The position numbers and the translations under genes were made by a program. Shown here in pieces: positions 1 through 8,597 of a stretch of 64,000 nt of DNA; position 1 is the stretch's first letter, and each line of letters begins with the position of its first letter. Source of the stretch: Roseiarcus sp963781895 (lineage in GTDB: Bacteria; Pseudomonadota; Alphaproteobacteria; Rhizobiales; Beijerinckiaceae); the NCBI GenBank assembly GCA_963781895.1, contig CAWAIM010000032.1:113374-177373 (forward strand). The letters are read 5' to 3'. Below the pieces are notes generated by a model. The model was given only the letters and a program-made list of their open reading frames with translations. It ran no database searches and was not told where the DNA came from.

Positions 1-1
1 G

Positions 2-148
2 CAGCAGCAGATCGGCAATCTCGACAACGTCAACGCCGACGCGACCGCAGCTCAGATCAACAGTCTGACCAACCAGATTCAGATGGCCTACGAACTCACC
101 GCACGCCTGCAGCAGTTGAATCTGGCGCAGTATCTCCCGGTCCCCTGA
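2..148 (+). CDS. flgL: FlgL-like flagellar hook-filament junction protein, C-terminal fragment
   Basis: Only the last 48 codons of a gene entering from the left edge are present. The fragment is an amphipathic helix ending in LQQLNLAQYLPVP, the kind of C-terminal D0 helix shared by flagellins and hook-associated protein 3. I prefer FlgL over flagellin because it sits directly before flaF-flbT-flgD, as in the known flgL-flaF-flbT-flgD order of rhizobial flagellar clusters. A flagellin cannot be excluded from 48 residues. The stop is 16 bp before flaF, so they are probably co-transcribed. Confidence 0.6.
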   Translation, partial: QQQIGNLDNVNADATAAQINSLTNQIQMAYELTARLQQLNLAQYLPVP

Positions 149-164
149 AGGGTTAAGGATCGCA

Positions 165-512
165 ATGTACGAATTCGCCTACAACAAAGTGATCGAGGAT
201 TCGCGCGCGACCATGCGCGCGAGCGAGCGGCAGGCGATGGATCGCGTCATCGATATGCTGCGCGCGGCGCAGGACAAGGGCCCGCTGTCGCGCGAGCGGG
301 TGGAGGCTCTGTTCTATTTGCGGCGCCTATGGGCGATCTTTCTCGACGATCTCAACGACTCGAACAACGAGCTGCCGGGCCAGCTCAGAGCGGGGATCAT
401 CTCGATCGGCATCTGGATGAACAAGGAGATCGATCGCGTGCGCGGCGGCCAGACGACCGACCTGACGCCGATGATCGAGATCAACGAACTCATTCGCGAC
501 GGATTGAAGTGA
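165..512 (+). CDS. flaF: Flagellar biosynthesis regulator FlaF
   Basis: The 115-residue product matches the FlaF family in length and in its all-helical pattern, including a central LFYLRRLWAIFLDDLN segment and a tail near IWMNKEIDRVR. FlaF is an alphaproteobacterial protein needed for flagellin synthesis or secretion and acts opposite FlbT, which represses flagellin translation. The ATG has an AAGGAT ribosome site at 155-160. The next gene, flbT, begins 8 bp after the stop, as is usual for this pair. Confidence 0.93.
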   Translation: MYEFAYNKVIEDSRATMRASERQAMDRVIDMLRAAQDKGPLSRERVEALFYLRRLWAIFLDDLNDSNNELPGQLRAGIISIGIWMNKEIDRVRGGQTTDLTPMIEINELIRDGLK

Positions 513-520
513 GGCTCTGA

Positions 521-925
521 ATGATCATCACGCTCCGCGCGGGCGAGCGCTTCTTCATCAACGGCGCCGTCATCCGCATCGACCGCAAGGCGTCGATCGA
601 ATTGCTGAATGACGTGACCTTTCTGCTCGAAAACCATGTCATGCAGGCCGAGAATGCGACGACGCTCATTCGTCAGATCTATTTCGCCGTCCAGATCATG
701 CTGATGGACCCGACGGCCGCGGCCAGCGCGGCCCCCCTCGCCAGTTCGCTGATCGAAGCGGCGCTCAGCGTCTATCGCGCGCCGCAGCTGACGGAGCGTC
801 TGAGGGGCGTCGCGGCGTCGCTCGCCCGCCAGCGACATTTCGAGGCGTTGAAGGCCTTGCGCGGCCTGTTCGCGCTCGAGGACCAGGAGCTCGCCCCGCC
901 AGCCGAGGCGCCGAGCGCCGCTTGA
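521..925 (+). CDS. flbT: Flagellum biosynthesis repressor FlbT
   Basis: This 134-residue protein starts with the typical FlbT segment (ITLRAGERFFINGAVIRI), followed by the helical LLENHVMQAENATT region. FlbT binds the 5' leader of flagellin mRNA and promotes its decay until the hook is built. The pairing with flaF immediately upstream supports the call. The last 15 or so residues are Ala/Pro-rich and look disordered, a common FlbT tail. Confidence 0.94.
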   Translation: MIITLRAGERFFINGAVIRIDRKASIELLNDVTFLLENHVMQAENATTLIRQIYFAVQIMLMDPTAAASAAPLASSLIEAALSVYRAPQLTERLRGVAASLARQRHFEALKALRGLFALEDQELAPPAEAPSAA

Positions 926-938
926 AACGGAGAACGTC

Positions 939-1352
939 ATGACAATCGGTGCGACTTCCCCCATTCCGAACCCCGCCGCCGCGACTTCGACCGGTTCGAC
1001 CGCGGCCACGGCAGCGACCCAGTCGCTCAATTACAACGACTTTCTGACATTGCTTATGGCGGAGATGAAGAACCAGGACCCGACCCAACCGATGGACCCG
1101 TCGCAGATGGTGTCGCAGCTGGCGACGGTCTCCGAAGTCGGACAATCCGTACAGACCAACACGAGCCTCGCCTCCCTGCTGACCGCGACGTCGCTCAGTC
1201 AGGCCGAGCAGCTCGTCGGCCGGACCATAACTTCGCCCGACGGTTCGACGTCAGGCCAGGTGACTTCGGTCAGCGTAACGAGTTCGGGCGCGGTGGCGAC
1301 GCTCGCCAACGGCGCGACGGTCCCACTGGCCAACGGCGCGAGCGTGCAATGA
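939..1352 (+). CDS. flgD: Flagellar hook assembly (capping) protein FlgD
   Basis: FlgD caps the growing hook and is lost when the hook is finished. The 137-residue product has the FlgD core at about residues 28-100 (NYNDFLTLLMAEMKNQDPTQ, then PSQMVSQLATVSEVGQ). It is a short FlgD without the full C-terminal FlgD/Fn3-like domains of enterobacterial FlgD, normal for this order. The N-terminus is Ser/Thr/Ala-rich, as in export-signal regions of rod and hook proteins. GGAGAA lies at 930-935. The stop overlaps the fliQ start by 4 bp (ATGA). Confidence 0.93.
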   Translation: MTIGATSPIPNPAAATSTGSTAATAATQSLNYNDFLTLLMAEMKNQDPTQPMDPSQMVSQLATVSEVGQSVQTNTSLASLLTATSLSQAEQLVGRTITSPDGSTSGQVTSVSVTSSGAVATLANGATVPLANGASVQ

Positions 1353-1618
1353 ACGAGGGCGATGCGATCGACCTCGTGCAGTCGGCGATCTGGATGATCG
1401 TCCTCGGCGCGGGGCCCGCGGTGGGCGCCGCGATGGCGGTCGGCGTCGTCATCGCGCTCTTGCAAGCCCTGACCCAGGTGCAGGAAATGACCCTGACCTT
1501 CGTGCCAAAGATCATCGCCGTCTTTGTCGCGGCGAGCCTCACCGCGTCGTTTGTCGGCGGCAAGTTCTCGGCCTTCACCCAGAACGTCTACGGGCGGATC
1601 GAGCGCGGCTACAATTAG
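1349..1618 (+). CDS. fliQ: Flagellar export apparatus protein FliQ
   Basis: The 89-residue protein has two transmembrane helices, about residues 17-42 and 52-76, separated by ALTQVQEMTLTFVPK, the hallmark loop of FliQ/SctS. FliQ is a subunit of the inner-membrane flagellar export gate with FliP, FliR, FlhA and FlhB. Translation is probably coupled to flgD through the ATGA overlap. In related genomes flhA follows directly; here two unrelated genes lie between. Confidence 0.95.
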   Translation: MNEGDAIDLVQSAIWMIVLGAGPAVGAAMAVGVVIALLQALTQVQEMTLTFVPKIIAVFVAASLTASFVGGKFSAFTQNVYGRIERGYN

Positions 1619-1944
1619 CCGCCCCATTCCCCCCTCGCGCTCGGTGACGCGGGGCGCGCGACTCTAGGCTCCCCTGTCATCGCTTTGTCCTCGCGGTCGC
1701 CGGAGGCGCCGTTCGCGAGCCGCCTCTTTGGTCAGCCGCGTTCGCCGAGCGCGGATACCGCAGACTGTCTGCGTCCAGACAATTATTGAGCGTCTGCCCC
1801 TCCGGACGCGCCCGCGCCCATTGAACCGCGGCCCGACTGGTCCTAGCATGCCGCTGTAAACGCGGCGGCGGAAGGGGATACCCGGCGTCGGTATTAGGGA
1901 CACTGCGGTGAGCGACGGGGGTACGGGGCGCGCCCAACCCACAT
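1619..1944 (+). other. Intergenic region fliQ to araC-type regulator
   Basis: This 326-bp stretch holds no gene I can support. The minus-strand open frames crossing it have no recognisable sequence features and look like GC-driven shadows. It separates the fliQ operon from the inserted regulator and presumably contains a terminator and the regulator's promoter, but I could not identify either with confidence. Confidence 0.5.
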
Positions 1945-2967
1945 GTGACCGGGTTCGCCGTCAACTGTGCGATTGCGGCTCTTCGGAAACACACCGTAGC
2001 GGCGCGACCGTTGTTGCATCGGGCTGGTCTATCCGGGTTCAATTTCGATGATCCGCTGGTTCGCGTGCCCGCGGCGAGTGAGGTCAAATTTCTCGAATAC
2101 GCGGCCGAGGCCACGAACGATAGCGCCTTCGGACTTCACCTTGCCGAGCAGGCGAACCCGCGCGAGGCCGGGCTTCTATTCTACGTTGTTTCCGCCACGA
2201 GAAATCTCGGCGAGGCGATGGCGCTGTTTGCGCGCTTCATCCGCCTCGTCAACGAAAGCGCGCGGGTAAAAATATCGAAGCGGACCGACAGCGTCATCGT
2301 CGAGATCGGCTTTGTCGGGATTCGACGGCATCGCGCAAAGCAGATCATGGAGTTTGAGGCGGCGCTGGCCGTCAAGGTCATCCGAGAGATCACAGGTCGC
2401 GACATCCGACCGATCCGAGTGGCTTTCGCCCACGCGCGCAATGGCGACCTGCGGGAGTTCGAGCGCTTCTACGGCTGCCCGGTGGAGTTCGGCGCGCCGT
2501 CGGTGCAACTTGAGTTCTCGAACGAAACGCTCGCCCTTCCGCTGGTCACAGAAGACCCGCACTTGCTCGAAACGTTGCAGCCTTTCTGCGAGGAGGCGGC
2601 GAGGGCCCGCAATACGGCGGCGTGCTCGCTCCGCACTTCGGTCGAGAACGAAGTCGAGCGGTTGCTGCCGCAAAGGCAGGCCAATGCCAGAACGGTGGCC
2701 AAGGCGTTGGCCCTCAGCGTCCGGACCCTCTCGCGACGGCTATCCGAAGAAGGGACCACCTTCGCCGCGGTCGTCGAGCAATTGCGCCGCAGCCTGGCGC
2801 TCCAGTATCTCAAAGATCCGGGCTTCAGTTTGGCTCAAATCGCTTGGCTATTGGGCTACGAGGGCGCGACCTCGTTCAATCATGCCTTCAAGCGCTGGAC
2901 GGGACGTTCGCCGTCCGCAACCCGCAACGACAAGCCACATCCAGCGCCCGTATATCGAATTGGATGA
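1945..2967 (+). CDS. AraC-family transcriptional regulator (Arabinose_bd-like N-terminus)
   Basis: The 340-residue product has an N-terminal domain of the Arabinose_bd/OruR kind (about residues 20-200) and a C-terminal AraC HTH at about 240-325. In the latter, LALSVRTLSRRLSEEGTTF and FSLAQIAWLLGYEGATSFN are the two recognition helices, followed by FKRWTGRSPSATR. It therefore probably binds DNA in response to a small ligand that cannot be named. The start is a GTG with a poor ribosome site, chosen because it is the first in-frame start. It lies between fliQ and flhA, where relatives have no gene, so it may be an insertion and need not regulate motility. Confidence 0.85.
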   Translation: MTGFAVNCAIAALRKHTVAARPLLHRAGLSGFNFDDPLVRVPAASEVKFLEYAAEATNDSAFGLHLAEQANPREAGLLFYVVSATRNLGEAMALFARFIRLVNESARVKISKRTDSVIVEIGFVGIRRHRAKQIMEFEAALAVKVIREITGRDIRPIRVAFAHARNGDLREFERFYGCPVEFGAPSVQLEFSNETLALPLVTEDPHLLETLQPFCEEAARARNTAACSLRTSVENEVERLLPQRQANARTVAKALALSVRTLSRRLSEEGTTFAAVVEQLRRSLALQYLKDPGFSLAQIAWLLGYEGATSFNHAFKRWTGRSPSATRNDKPHPAPVYRIG

Positions 2968-3108
2968 GTTGGCTCGAAAAGGCAGAAATATGGCAAAATT
3001 TGGCAAGGCTGGCCGCTTCCGGTATGTTGCGCAATCTTGCTAAATGCAGGCGAGGTCGCCGCTCGATGTTCGGCGGGAAAATTCGCATTGAGCCGGGGGG
3101 AGATCTCA

Positions 3109-3372
3109 TTGTCATTCAAACCCGACGACAGCGAACGGCGCATCGCGGACCCGAGGTCCAATAATTGCATTGTCGTAAAGGAAATCAAAAGAACGCCCAG
3201 CGAGGCCGACATTCTGCTGGAAGTCAGCCATAAATTGCAGCAGGCCCATCAAACTGCGCAACTGTCATGTGATAAAGTGTTGTTATACTTCATTGACATG
3301 GCGATATCGCATGTCAATGAAACGCTGCGGAGCCATCTGGATTTGAATTTCGAAAATGGCAAGTCGGCCTGA
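3109..3372 (+). CDS. Hypothetical small protein (87 aa)
   Basis: I do not recognise this protein. A TTG at 3109 preceded by a strong GGGGGGAGA at 3095-3103 gives 87 residues; an in-frame ATG exists at 3037 but has a poorer ribosome site. Residues 35-75 look helical (LLEVSHKLQQAHQTAQLSCD, then LLYFIDMAISHVNETLRSHL), resembling small helical regulatory or adaptor proteins. It shares the fliQ-flhA gap with the AraC-type gene and may have been gained with it. No function is proposed. Confidence 0.5.
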   Translation: MSFKPDDSERRIADPRSNNCIVVKEIKRTPSEADILLEVSHKLQQAHQTAQLSCDKVLLYFIDMAISHVNETLRSHLDLNFENGKSA

Positions 3373-3840
3373 GTTCGCCGGCTATGCGCGGCTCAGATAG
3401 CCGAGTCCTTTGCAGAAGCAGGATTTTTGTCGGAAAACTGGTGGCGGCTTTTCCGAAGTCCTGCCACGAAAATAGCCTGTGGCGGTCGCCCGTCGCCAAA
3501 CTCGGGCAAACCGGCACGCACCGCCCCCATTTTCATCCATAATGGCGCGCCACAGGCGCTGGTCGGTTGCGTAGCGTCAATCAGAGCATAGCGCCCTCCG
3601 CGGAGGCCCGGAAAAAGCCTTCGAACTGTCGGCCGAAGCCTCCCGTCCCTATCCCATTTCGCCGCGCTGAGGCGTCAGGCCCACGAGCCGGAAAGGTTTC
3701 GACGCCAAAAATAGTCGCGTCGAGTCCGACCTGGAAATCGACGGCGCTCGCCGGTCGTTCGAGACTGGCGCAAGGTTCGGCGGACACTCTGCCGACACCG
3801 GCGCCGCATTTCGGCGGAGCTTCGAGAGCAAGAGGCGTCG
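3373..3840 (+). other. Intergenic region upstream of flhA
   Basis: This 468-bp stretch precedes flhA. The open frame that crosses it from 3567 runs out of frame through flhA and is a shadow. The length suggests flhA has its own promoter, but I found no convincing sigma-54 (GG-N10-GC) or sigma-28 pattern. AAGAGG at 3830-3835 is the likely flhA ribosome site. Confidence 0.5.
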
Positions 3841-5928
3841 ATGTCAATGATGGCGGCAGCGGCCGCGCCGGCGGCGAACCGCGGCGGCAAGGATATCGCC
3901 TTCGCCGTCGGCATCGTCCTCATCCTTTGCCTGTTCTTTCTGCCCGTGCCGGCGACGATGATCGACTTCGGCCTGGCGTTCTCGATCGCGCTGTCGGTGC
4001 TGATCCTGATGGTGGCGCTGTGGATTCAGAAGCCGCTCGAGTTCTCCGCCTTTCCGACGGTGCTGCTGGTCGCGACGATCCTGAGACTGGCGCTCAACAT
4101 CTCGACGACGCGGCTTATCCTGTCGCACGGCGACCACGGGCCGACGTCCGCTGGCTACATCATCGGCGGTTTCGCCCAGCTGGTGATGGGCGGCGATTTC
4201 GTCATCGGGATCATCGTGTTCCTCATTCTGGTGACGATCAATTTCCTCGTCATCACCAAAGGCGCGACGCGCATCGCCGAGGTCGGCGCCCGATTCACGC
4301 TCGACGCCATTCCCGGCAAGCAGATGGCGATCGACGCCGACCTCTCGGCCGGCATGATCGACGAAAAGGTCGCGCAGGTCCGCAGACGCGAGCTCGAGGA
4401 GGAGAGCGCCTTTTTCGGCTCGATGGACGGCGCGTCGAAGTTCGTGCGCGGCGACGCGATCGCGGGCCTCATCATACTCGCGGTCAACATCTTCGGCGGC
4501 ATCGTGATCGGCGTCACGCGTCACGGCCTCTCGCTCGCCGCGGCGGCGGACATCTTCACCAAGCTCTCGGTCGGCGAGGGCCTCGTATCGCAGATTCCGG
4601 CCCTCATCATTTCGCTCGCCGCCGGCCTGCTCGTGGCCAAGGGGGGCACGCGAGGCTCGGCCGACAAGGCCGTCATCGACCAGCTCAGCGGCTATCCCAA
4701 CGCCCTGTTTCTCGCTTCGTTGCTGATGGCGGTGCTCGGCGTCATTCCCGGCTTGCCGTTCCTGCCCTTCGCGTTGTTGGGCGGAATCATGACCTTCGTC
4801 GGGATCGCCATTCCCAGGCGAATCGCCAGCGATCGCGCGGCGGACGTGGCGCGGCAGGAGGCCAAGGACGAGCACGCGAAAGCCGAGGCGCGCGCTTCGA
4901 TCAAGGAGCAGCTGAAGTCGTTCGAGATCGAACTCTGCCTCAGCAAGGAACTCAACGCCGCGCTCGTTCTTTCGCGTGACGAGATCGCCTCGCGCATCGC
5001 CAAGATGCGGCGCAAGTTCGCCCGGCAGTACGGCTTCGTCGTTCCTGAAATCCGACTCTCCGACGACATCAAGGCGCCGCCGAAAACCTATCAGATCAAG
5101 ATCCACGGAACGGCGGTCGCGACGCAGGAACTGCGGGTCAAGGACTATCTCGTCGTCATCGGCGACGGACCGCGCCCCAATCTGCCCGGCGACGAAGTCC
5201 GCGAGCCCGCGTTCGGCATCCGGGCGATCGCGATCCCGGAGGCTTTCGTCAAGGAAGCCAAACGCCAGGGCTTCAAGCCGGTCGATCCGGTTTCGGTCCT
5301 GCTGACCCATCTGAGCGAGGTCATCCACAACAATCTCGCCCAGCTGCTGTCCTATAAGGACATGCGCGCGCTCATGGACCGGCTCGAGCCGGAGTACAAG
5401 CGCCTGCTCGACGACATGTGTCCCTCGCAGATCTCGCAATCCGGCCTGCTGGCGACGCTGAAGCTGCTGCTCGCGGAACGCATCTCGATCCGCAATCTCA
5501 ACCTGATCCTCGAGGCGGTCGCGGAGATCGCGCCGCACGCTCGCCGGCCCGAGCAGATCGCCGAGCACGTCCGCATCCGCCTGTCCCAGCAGATCTGCGG
5601 CGACCTCACCGACAACGGCGCGCTCGCGGTGCTGAGGCTCGGCAATCGCTGGGATCTCGTGTTTCACCAGAGCCTCAAGCGCGACGCCAAGGGCGAGGTG
5701 GTCGAATTCGACATCGACCCGCGCCTGATGGAGCAATTCGCCGCCGAGGCCTCGGCGGCGATCCGCAAGCGCATGGACGAGCAGCGCCTGTTCGCGCTCG
5801 TCACCACCGCCGAGACGCGCGCCTATGTGCGCATGATCATCGAGCGCATGTTTCCGACCTTGCCGGTGCTGTCGCAGCTCGAAATCGCGCGCGGCTTCGA
5901 GGTGAAGTCCCTGGGGACCATCTCGTGA
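3841..5928 (+). CDS. flhA: Flagellar biosynthesis protein FlhA
   Basis: FlhA is the large export-gate protein that docks chaperone-substrate complexes. At 695 residues it has family length. About eight transmembrane helices fill residues 18-330, with the conserved RLALNISTTRLIL stretch near 80-95 and the cytoplasmic FHIPEP-loop region near 150-210. The cytosolic domain spans about 350-695 (for example VIHNNLAQLLSYKDMRALMD). The frame is intact. It overlaps fliR by 4 bp (GTGA), so the two are translationally coupled. Confidence 0.96.
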   Translation: MSMMAAAAAPAANRGGKDIAFAVGIVLILCLFFLPVPATMIDFGLAFSIALSVLILMVALWIQKPLEFSAFPTVLLVATILRLALNISTTRLILSHGDHGPTSAGYIIGGFAQLVMGGDFVIGIIVFLILVTINFLVITKGATRIAEVGARFTLDAIPGKQMAIDADLSAGMIDEKVAQVRRRELEEESAFFGSMDGASKFVRGDAIAGLIILAVNIFGGIVIGVTRHGLSLAAAADIFTKLSVGEGLVSQIPALIISLAAGLLVAKGGTRGSADKAVIDQLSGYPNALFLASLLMAVLGVIPGLPFLPFALLGGIMTFVGIAIPRRIASDRAADVARQEAKDEHAKAEARASIKEQLKSFEIELCLSKELNAALVLSRDEIASRIAKMRRKFARQYGFVVPEIRLSDDIKAPPKTYQIKIHGTAVATQELRVKDYLVVIGDGPRPNLPGDEVREPAFGIRAIAIPEAFVKEAKRQGFKPVDPVSVLLTHLSEVIHNNLAQLLSYKDMRALMDRLEPEYKRLLDDMCPSQISQSGLLATLKLLLAERISIRNLNLILEAVAEIAPHARRPEQIAEHVRIRLSQQICGDLTDNGALAVLRLGNRWDLVFHQSLKRDAKGEVVEFDIDPRLMEQFAAEASAAIRKRMDEQRLFALVTTAETRAYVRMIIERMFPTLPVLSQLEIARGFEVKSLGTIS

Positions 5929-6716
5929 CGGCCCTCATGCTCGAGGCGGCCGCGGCGGCGCCGCAGGCGCTCGCGCCGAAGGCGGCGCTCGGCGCCTTTG
6001 TGCTGTTTTGCCGCATCGGCGCCTGCCTGATGCTGGCGCCGGGCTTCTCGAACAGCCAGATTCCCGCGCAGATCCGCTTATTTGTCGCGCTGGCGGTCAC
6101 GCTGTCCCTGACGCCGCTCCTGCTGGAGAAGATCCCGGACGTCGCGCTCGGCGACGATCCGATGCTGACCCTCAAGGCGATCGTCGTCGAATCGCTCGTC
6201 GGCGCAATGATCGGAATCCTCGCCCGCATCTTCTATCTCGCGCTCGAAACCCTGGCCACAGGCGCGGCGCAGATGCTCGGATTCGCCAACCCGTTCGGCT
6301 TTCAGCTCGAGGCGGCCGAGACGATGCCGCCGCTGGCGACGCTCATCTCGCTCGCGGCGCTGGCGCTCCTGTTCGCCGCCGATCTGCACTGGGAGCTCTT
6401 GCGTGGGCTCGTCGCCTCTTACGAGGTCGTGCCGGTAGGCGCGGATTTCAATGCTCGGGTCGCGCTGAAACAGGTCGCCGACGCGCTCGGAGAGTCGTTT
6501 CGGCTGGCGCTGAGGATTGCATCGCCCTTTGTGATCTATGCGCTCGTGGTCAACTTCGCCCTGGCGCTCGTCAACCGGCTGACGCCGCAAGTCCAGGTGT
6601 TCTTTGTCGCGACGCCATTCGTGGCGGCGGGCGGCCTTGTGCTGCTCTACTTCACCATCAAGCCGGCGATCGACGCATTCCTGATCGGCTTCGGCGCCTG
6701 GCTTAGCCTTGGATAG
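5925..6716 (+). CDS. fliR: Flagellar biosynthetic protein FliR
   Basis: This is an inner-membrane subunit of the export channel. The 263-residue product has about six hydrophobic segments and the FliR features RIGACLMLAPGFSNSQIPAQ near residue 28 and GFANPFGFQLEAAE near 120. I chose the GTG at 5925 because it overlaps the flhA stop and has GGGGA just upstream; an ATG 12 bp downstream is the alternative. It directly precedes three small flagellar genes. Confidence 0.94.
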   Translation: MTALMLEAAAAAPQALAPKAALGAFVLFCRIGACLMLAPGFSNSQIPAQIRLFVALAVTLSLTPLLLEKIPDVALGDDPMLTLKAIVVESLVGAMIGILARIFYLALETLATGAAQMLGFANPFGFQLEAAETMPPLATLISLAALALLFAADLHWELLRGLVASYEVVPVGADFNARVALKQVADALGESFRLALRIASPFVIYALVVNFALALVNRLTPQVQVFFVATPFVAAGGLVLLYFTIKPAIDAFLIGFGAWLSLG

Positions 6717-6719
6717 GAC

Positions 6720-7118
6720 ATGAAGAAACGTCTCGATGCTCTTACCCGTATCGGCAAGTTGCAAGGCCAAATGCACGATCTTGGCCGTTGGCGCCTGTCG
6801 GCGATCGAACGCCAGCAGGCGGAGTTGAGCGACGATCTGAGGGCGATCTTCGAGGCGCTCGAAACGGGCGAGCTCGCCTATGGCGCGCAGGCCAAACTGG
6901 GCGCGCGCCACATTCGAGCGCTGCAAAAGCGTCTCGATTTGCTCGCCCGGGAGTCCGAACATGCGCGCCGCACGGCACAAGCCCACGGGATACGCGCCAA
7001 GCTGGCGGAACAGGCGGCCGAAACCGCCGCCGCGCGCTATCGCGACCACAAGGAACGCAAGGAACTCGCCGAACTCGTCGAGCGGGCGATTGTGCGGCGC
7101 AACGCAAGCTCGACGTAA
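6720..7118 (+). CDS. FliJ-like coiled-coil protein of the flagellar cluster
   Basis: The 132-residue product is almost wholly charged helix, with long Ala/Glu/Arg/Lys heptad-like runs at about residues 10-60 and 65-125. That is the architecture of FliJ/YscO export stalk proteins. It starts 3 bp after fliR and precedes a FlgJ-like gene, so it is probably co-transcribed with the export genes. Sequence identity to FliJ cannot be judged by eye; call it FliJ-like by shape and position only. Confidence 0.6.
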   Translation: MKKRLDALTRIGKLQGQMHDLGRWRLSAIERQQAELSDDLRAIFEALETGELAYGAQAKLGARHIRALQKRLDLLARESEHARRTAQAHGIRAKLAEQAAETAAARYRDHKERKELAELVERAIVRRNASST

Positions 7119-7165
7119 GGCTCGGGGCGGACCCTGCCGGCAAAAGTTCAACACCGGTGGCGCCC

Positions 7166-7744
7166 ATGGCTTTCGATCCTCGCTCCGACGTCGTCCTGGA
7201 GGTCTTGAACGCGGCAGATCCGTCGCGCGCCGACCTGGCGGCTCAGCGCCTCAGAGCGCTTGCGGCCTCGAACCAGCCCGCGGGCGATTTCGCGGCCGAC
7301 CTCGACCAGGCCGCGCGATCGGGCCCTTTCCCGATCGCTGGCCTTTCCAACGCGCGCTCGCGCTTGCCGCTCATGCCGGACGCCCCCGACAAGGCGTCGC
7401 GCGCGAAGCTCGATTTCGAGGCGATGATGCTCAACTCCTTCGTCGGTGAAATGCTGCCCAAGGACGCGGGGAGCGTGTTTGGCCAGGGAACAGCGGGCGA
7501 TATGTGGCGATCGATGCTCTCCGAGCAGGTTTCACGCCAGATCGCGAAATCGGGCGCGCTCGGTCTGGGCAAACGCCTGTTCGCGACGCACGAACTCGCG
7601 CCGCGCGACTGGTCCGCCCATCCAGGTCAGGCGGCCAAGGCGGCGAGCGAGGCCGCCCAGATGAGCGCCAACGCCCTGTCGGCGCCCAGCGCCGCCGCCT
7701 ACGACAACGGCGCCGTCCTCTTTGCCGCGCGCAAACGGTCATGA
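7166..7744 (+). CDS. flgJ: Rod-binding protein, FlgJ N-terminal domain type
   Basis: The 192-residue protein has the rod-binding domain at about residues 80-145: DFEAMMLNSFVGEMLPKDAG and MWRSMLSEQVSRQIAKSGALG match the FlgJ N-terminal half. It lacks the C-terminal muramidase domain of enterobacterial FlgJ, normal in alphaproteobacteria, where a separate enzyme opens the peptidoglycan. The N-terminal 75 residues are low complexity. The stop overlaps the next start by 4 bp (ATGA). Confidence 0.8.
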   Translation: MAFDPRSDVVLEVLNAADPSRADLAAQRLRALAASNQPAGDFAADLDQAARSGPFPIAGLSNARSRLPLMPDAPDKASRAKLDFEAMMLNSFVGEMLPKDAGSVFGQGTAGDMWRSMLSEQVSRQIAKSGALGLGKRLFATHELAPRDWSAHPGQAAKAASEAAQMSANALSAPSAAAYDNGAVLFAARKRS

Positions 7745-8145
7745 GCCCCGTGGATCGCCGTCCGACGCCCGCTTCGATGGCCGCCGCGCCCGCGGCTCTG
7801 GCCATGGCGCTGCCGATCATTGAACGCCTCAGCCGGACCGTCGAAGCCGAAAACGCGGACATCGCGCGCGGCGGGCCGGTCCCTTACGAGACCTACAGCC
7901 TGCGCAAGAACCAGGCTCTGCTGGAGCTCAATCGCCTGGTTTCCGCATTCGAACGGGCGAGGATGAGCGGCCCGTTGCGGGAAGCGCTGGCCGATCTCAA
8001 CGCCAAGCTCGAGATCAACCGGCGCGCGCTCGCGGTCCAGTTGAAGGCCGCCGCCGCGGTCGCCGACATCATCGCCCACGCCATCCGCGACGGCCAGTCG
8101 GACGGAACTTATACCGCGCTGGCCTGGAGTCGCGCGAGAGAATGA
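7741..8145 (+). CDS. FlgN-like flagellar export chaperone
   Basis: The 134-residue helical protein carries a FlgN-like pattern: an N-terminal helix with IERLSRTVEAENADIARG, a middle NQALLELNRLV, and a C-terminal AVQLKAAAAVADIIAHAIRD followed by DGTY. FlgN chaperones the hook-associated proteins FlgK and FlgL, and flgL appears at the left edge of this window. It overlaps both neighbours by 4 bp, so all three genes are probably translated from one message. The assignment rests on pattern and context. Confidence 0.65.
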   Translation: MSPVDRRPTPASMAAAPAALAMALPIIERLSRTVEAENADIARGGPVPYETYSLRKNQALLELNRLVSAFERARMSGPLREALADLNAKLEINRRALAVQLKAAAAVADIIAHAIRDGQSDGTYTALAWSRARE

Positions 8146-8597
8146 TCAAGGCCATCGTCATCGGGCTCCTGGCGTCGGCGACGACGATAACGGCCGAGAT
8201 GGGAACGCGCCAGGTTCTCACCTTTTTCTCGGCGAGGTCGACAATGGCGGTCGCCAAGGCGACCGAGTCGCGCAAAACCCACGAGATCAATGTCCCGCGC
8301 ATCAAGGACGGCGCGGTCAAGGGCTACGCCGTCATGCTGCTGAGCTATACGGTCGATCTGAGCGCGCTCAAGTCAGCCTCGATGGCGCCCGACTCGATCC
8401 TGGTCGACGAAGCCTTTCGTTATGTCTACGGCGACGACACGATCGACTTCGACCATCTCGATCGTTTCGACATCGCGAAGATGAGCAAGGCGCTGATCCG
8501 CTCGGTCAACGCTCGGGTGAAGAGCGATGTCCTCGTCGACGTCGGCGTGCAGGAATTCACCTACGCCCCGATCGGAGAGACGCGCGCCTTTCCCTGA
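8142..8597 (+). CDS. Membrane-anchored protein of the flagellar cluster, unknown function
   Basis: The 151-residue product begins with a short hydrophobic stretch (about residues 1-18) that could be a signal anchor. A compact alpha/beta region follows (KGYAVMLLSYTVDLSALK near 65, then EAFRYVYGDDTIDFDHLDRF). The size and topology recall FliL-like proteins, but I see no firm FliL signature. It overlaps the FlgN-like gene by 4 bp and ends the flagellar run, so a role in flagellar assembly is inferred from position only. Confidence 0.7.
   Translation: MIKAIVIGLLASATTITAEMGTRQVLTFFSARSTMAVAKATESRKTHEINVPRIKDGAVKGYAVMLLSYTVDLSALKSASMAPDSILVDEAFRYVYGDDTIDFDHLDRFDIAKMSKALIRSVNARVKSDVLVDVGVQEFTYAPIGETRAFP

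Noticed and set aside
1664..2114. Minus-strand frames upstream of the AraC-type gene
   Set aside because: They overlap the start of a clear regulator gene and have Arg/Pro/Thr-rich shadow composition.
3373..3840. Sigma-54 or flagellar sigma-28 promoter before flhA
   Set aside because: No GG/GC pair with the right spacing nor a convincing sigma-28 pair was found.
3844..5736. 630-codon open frame on the minus strand opposite flhA
   Set aside because: It is a shadow of flhA caused by codon bias, with no motif or ribosome site.
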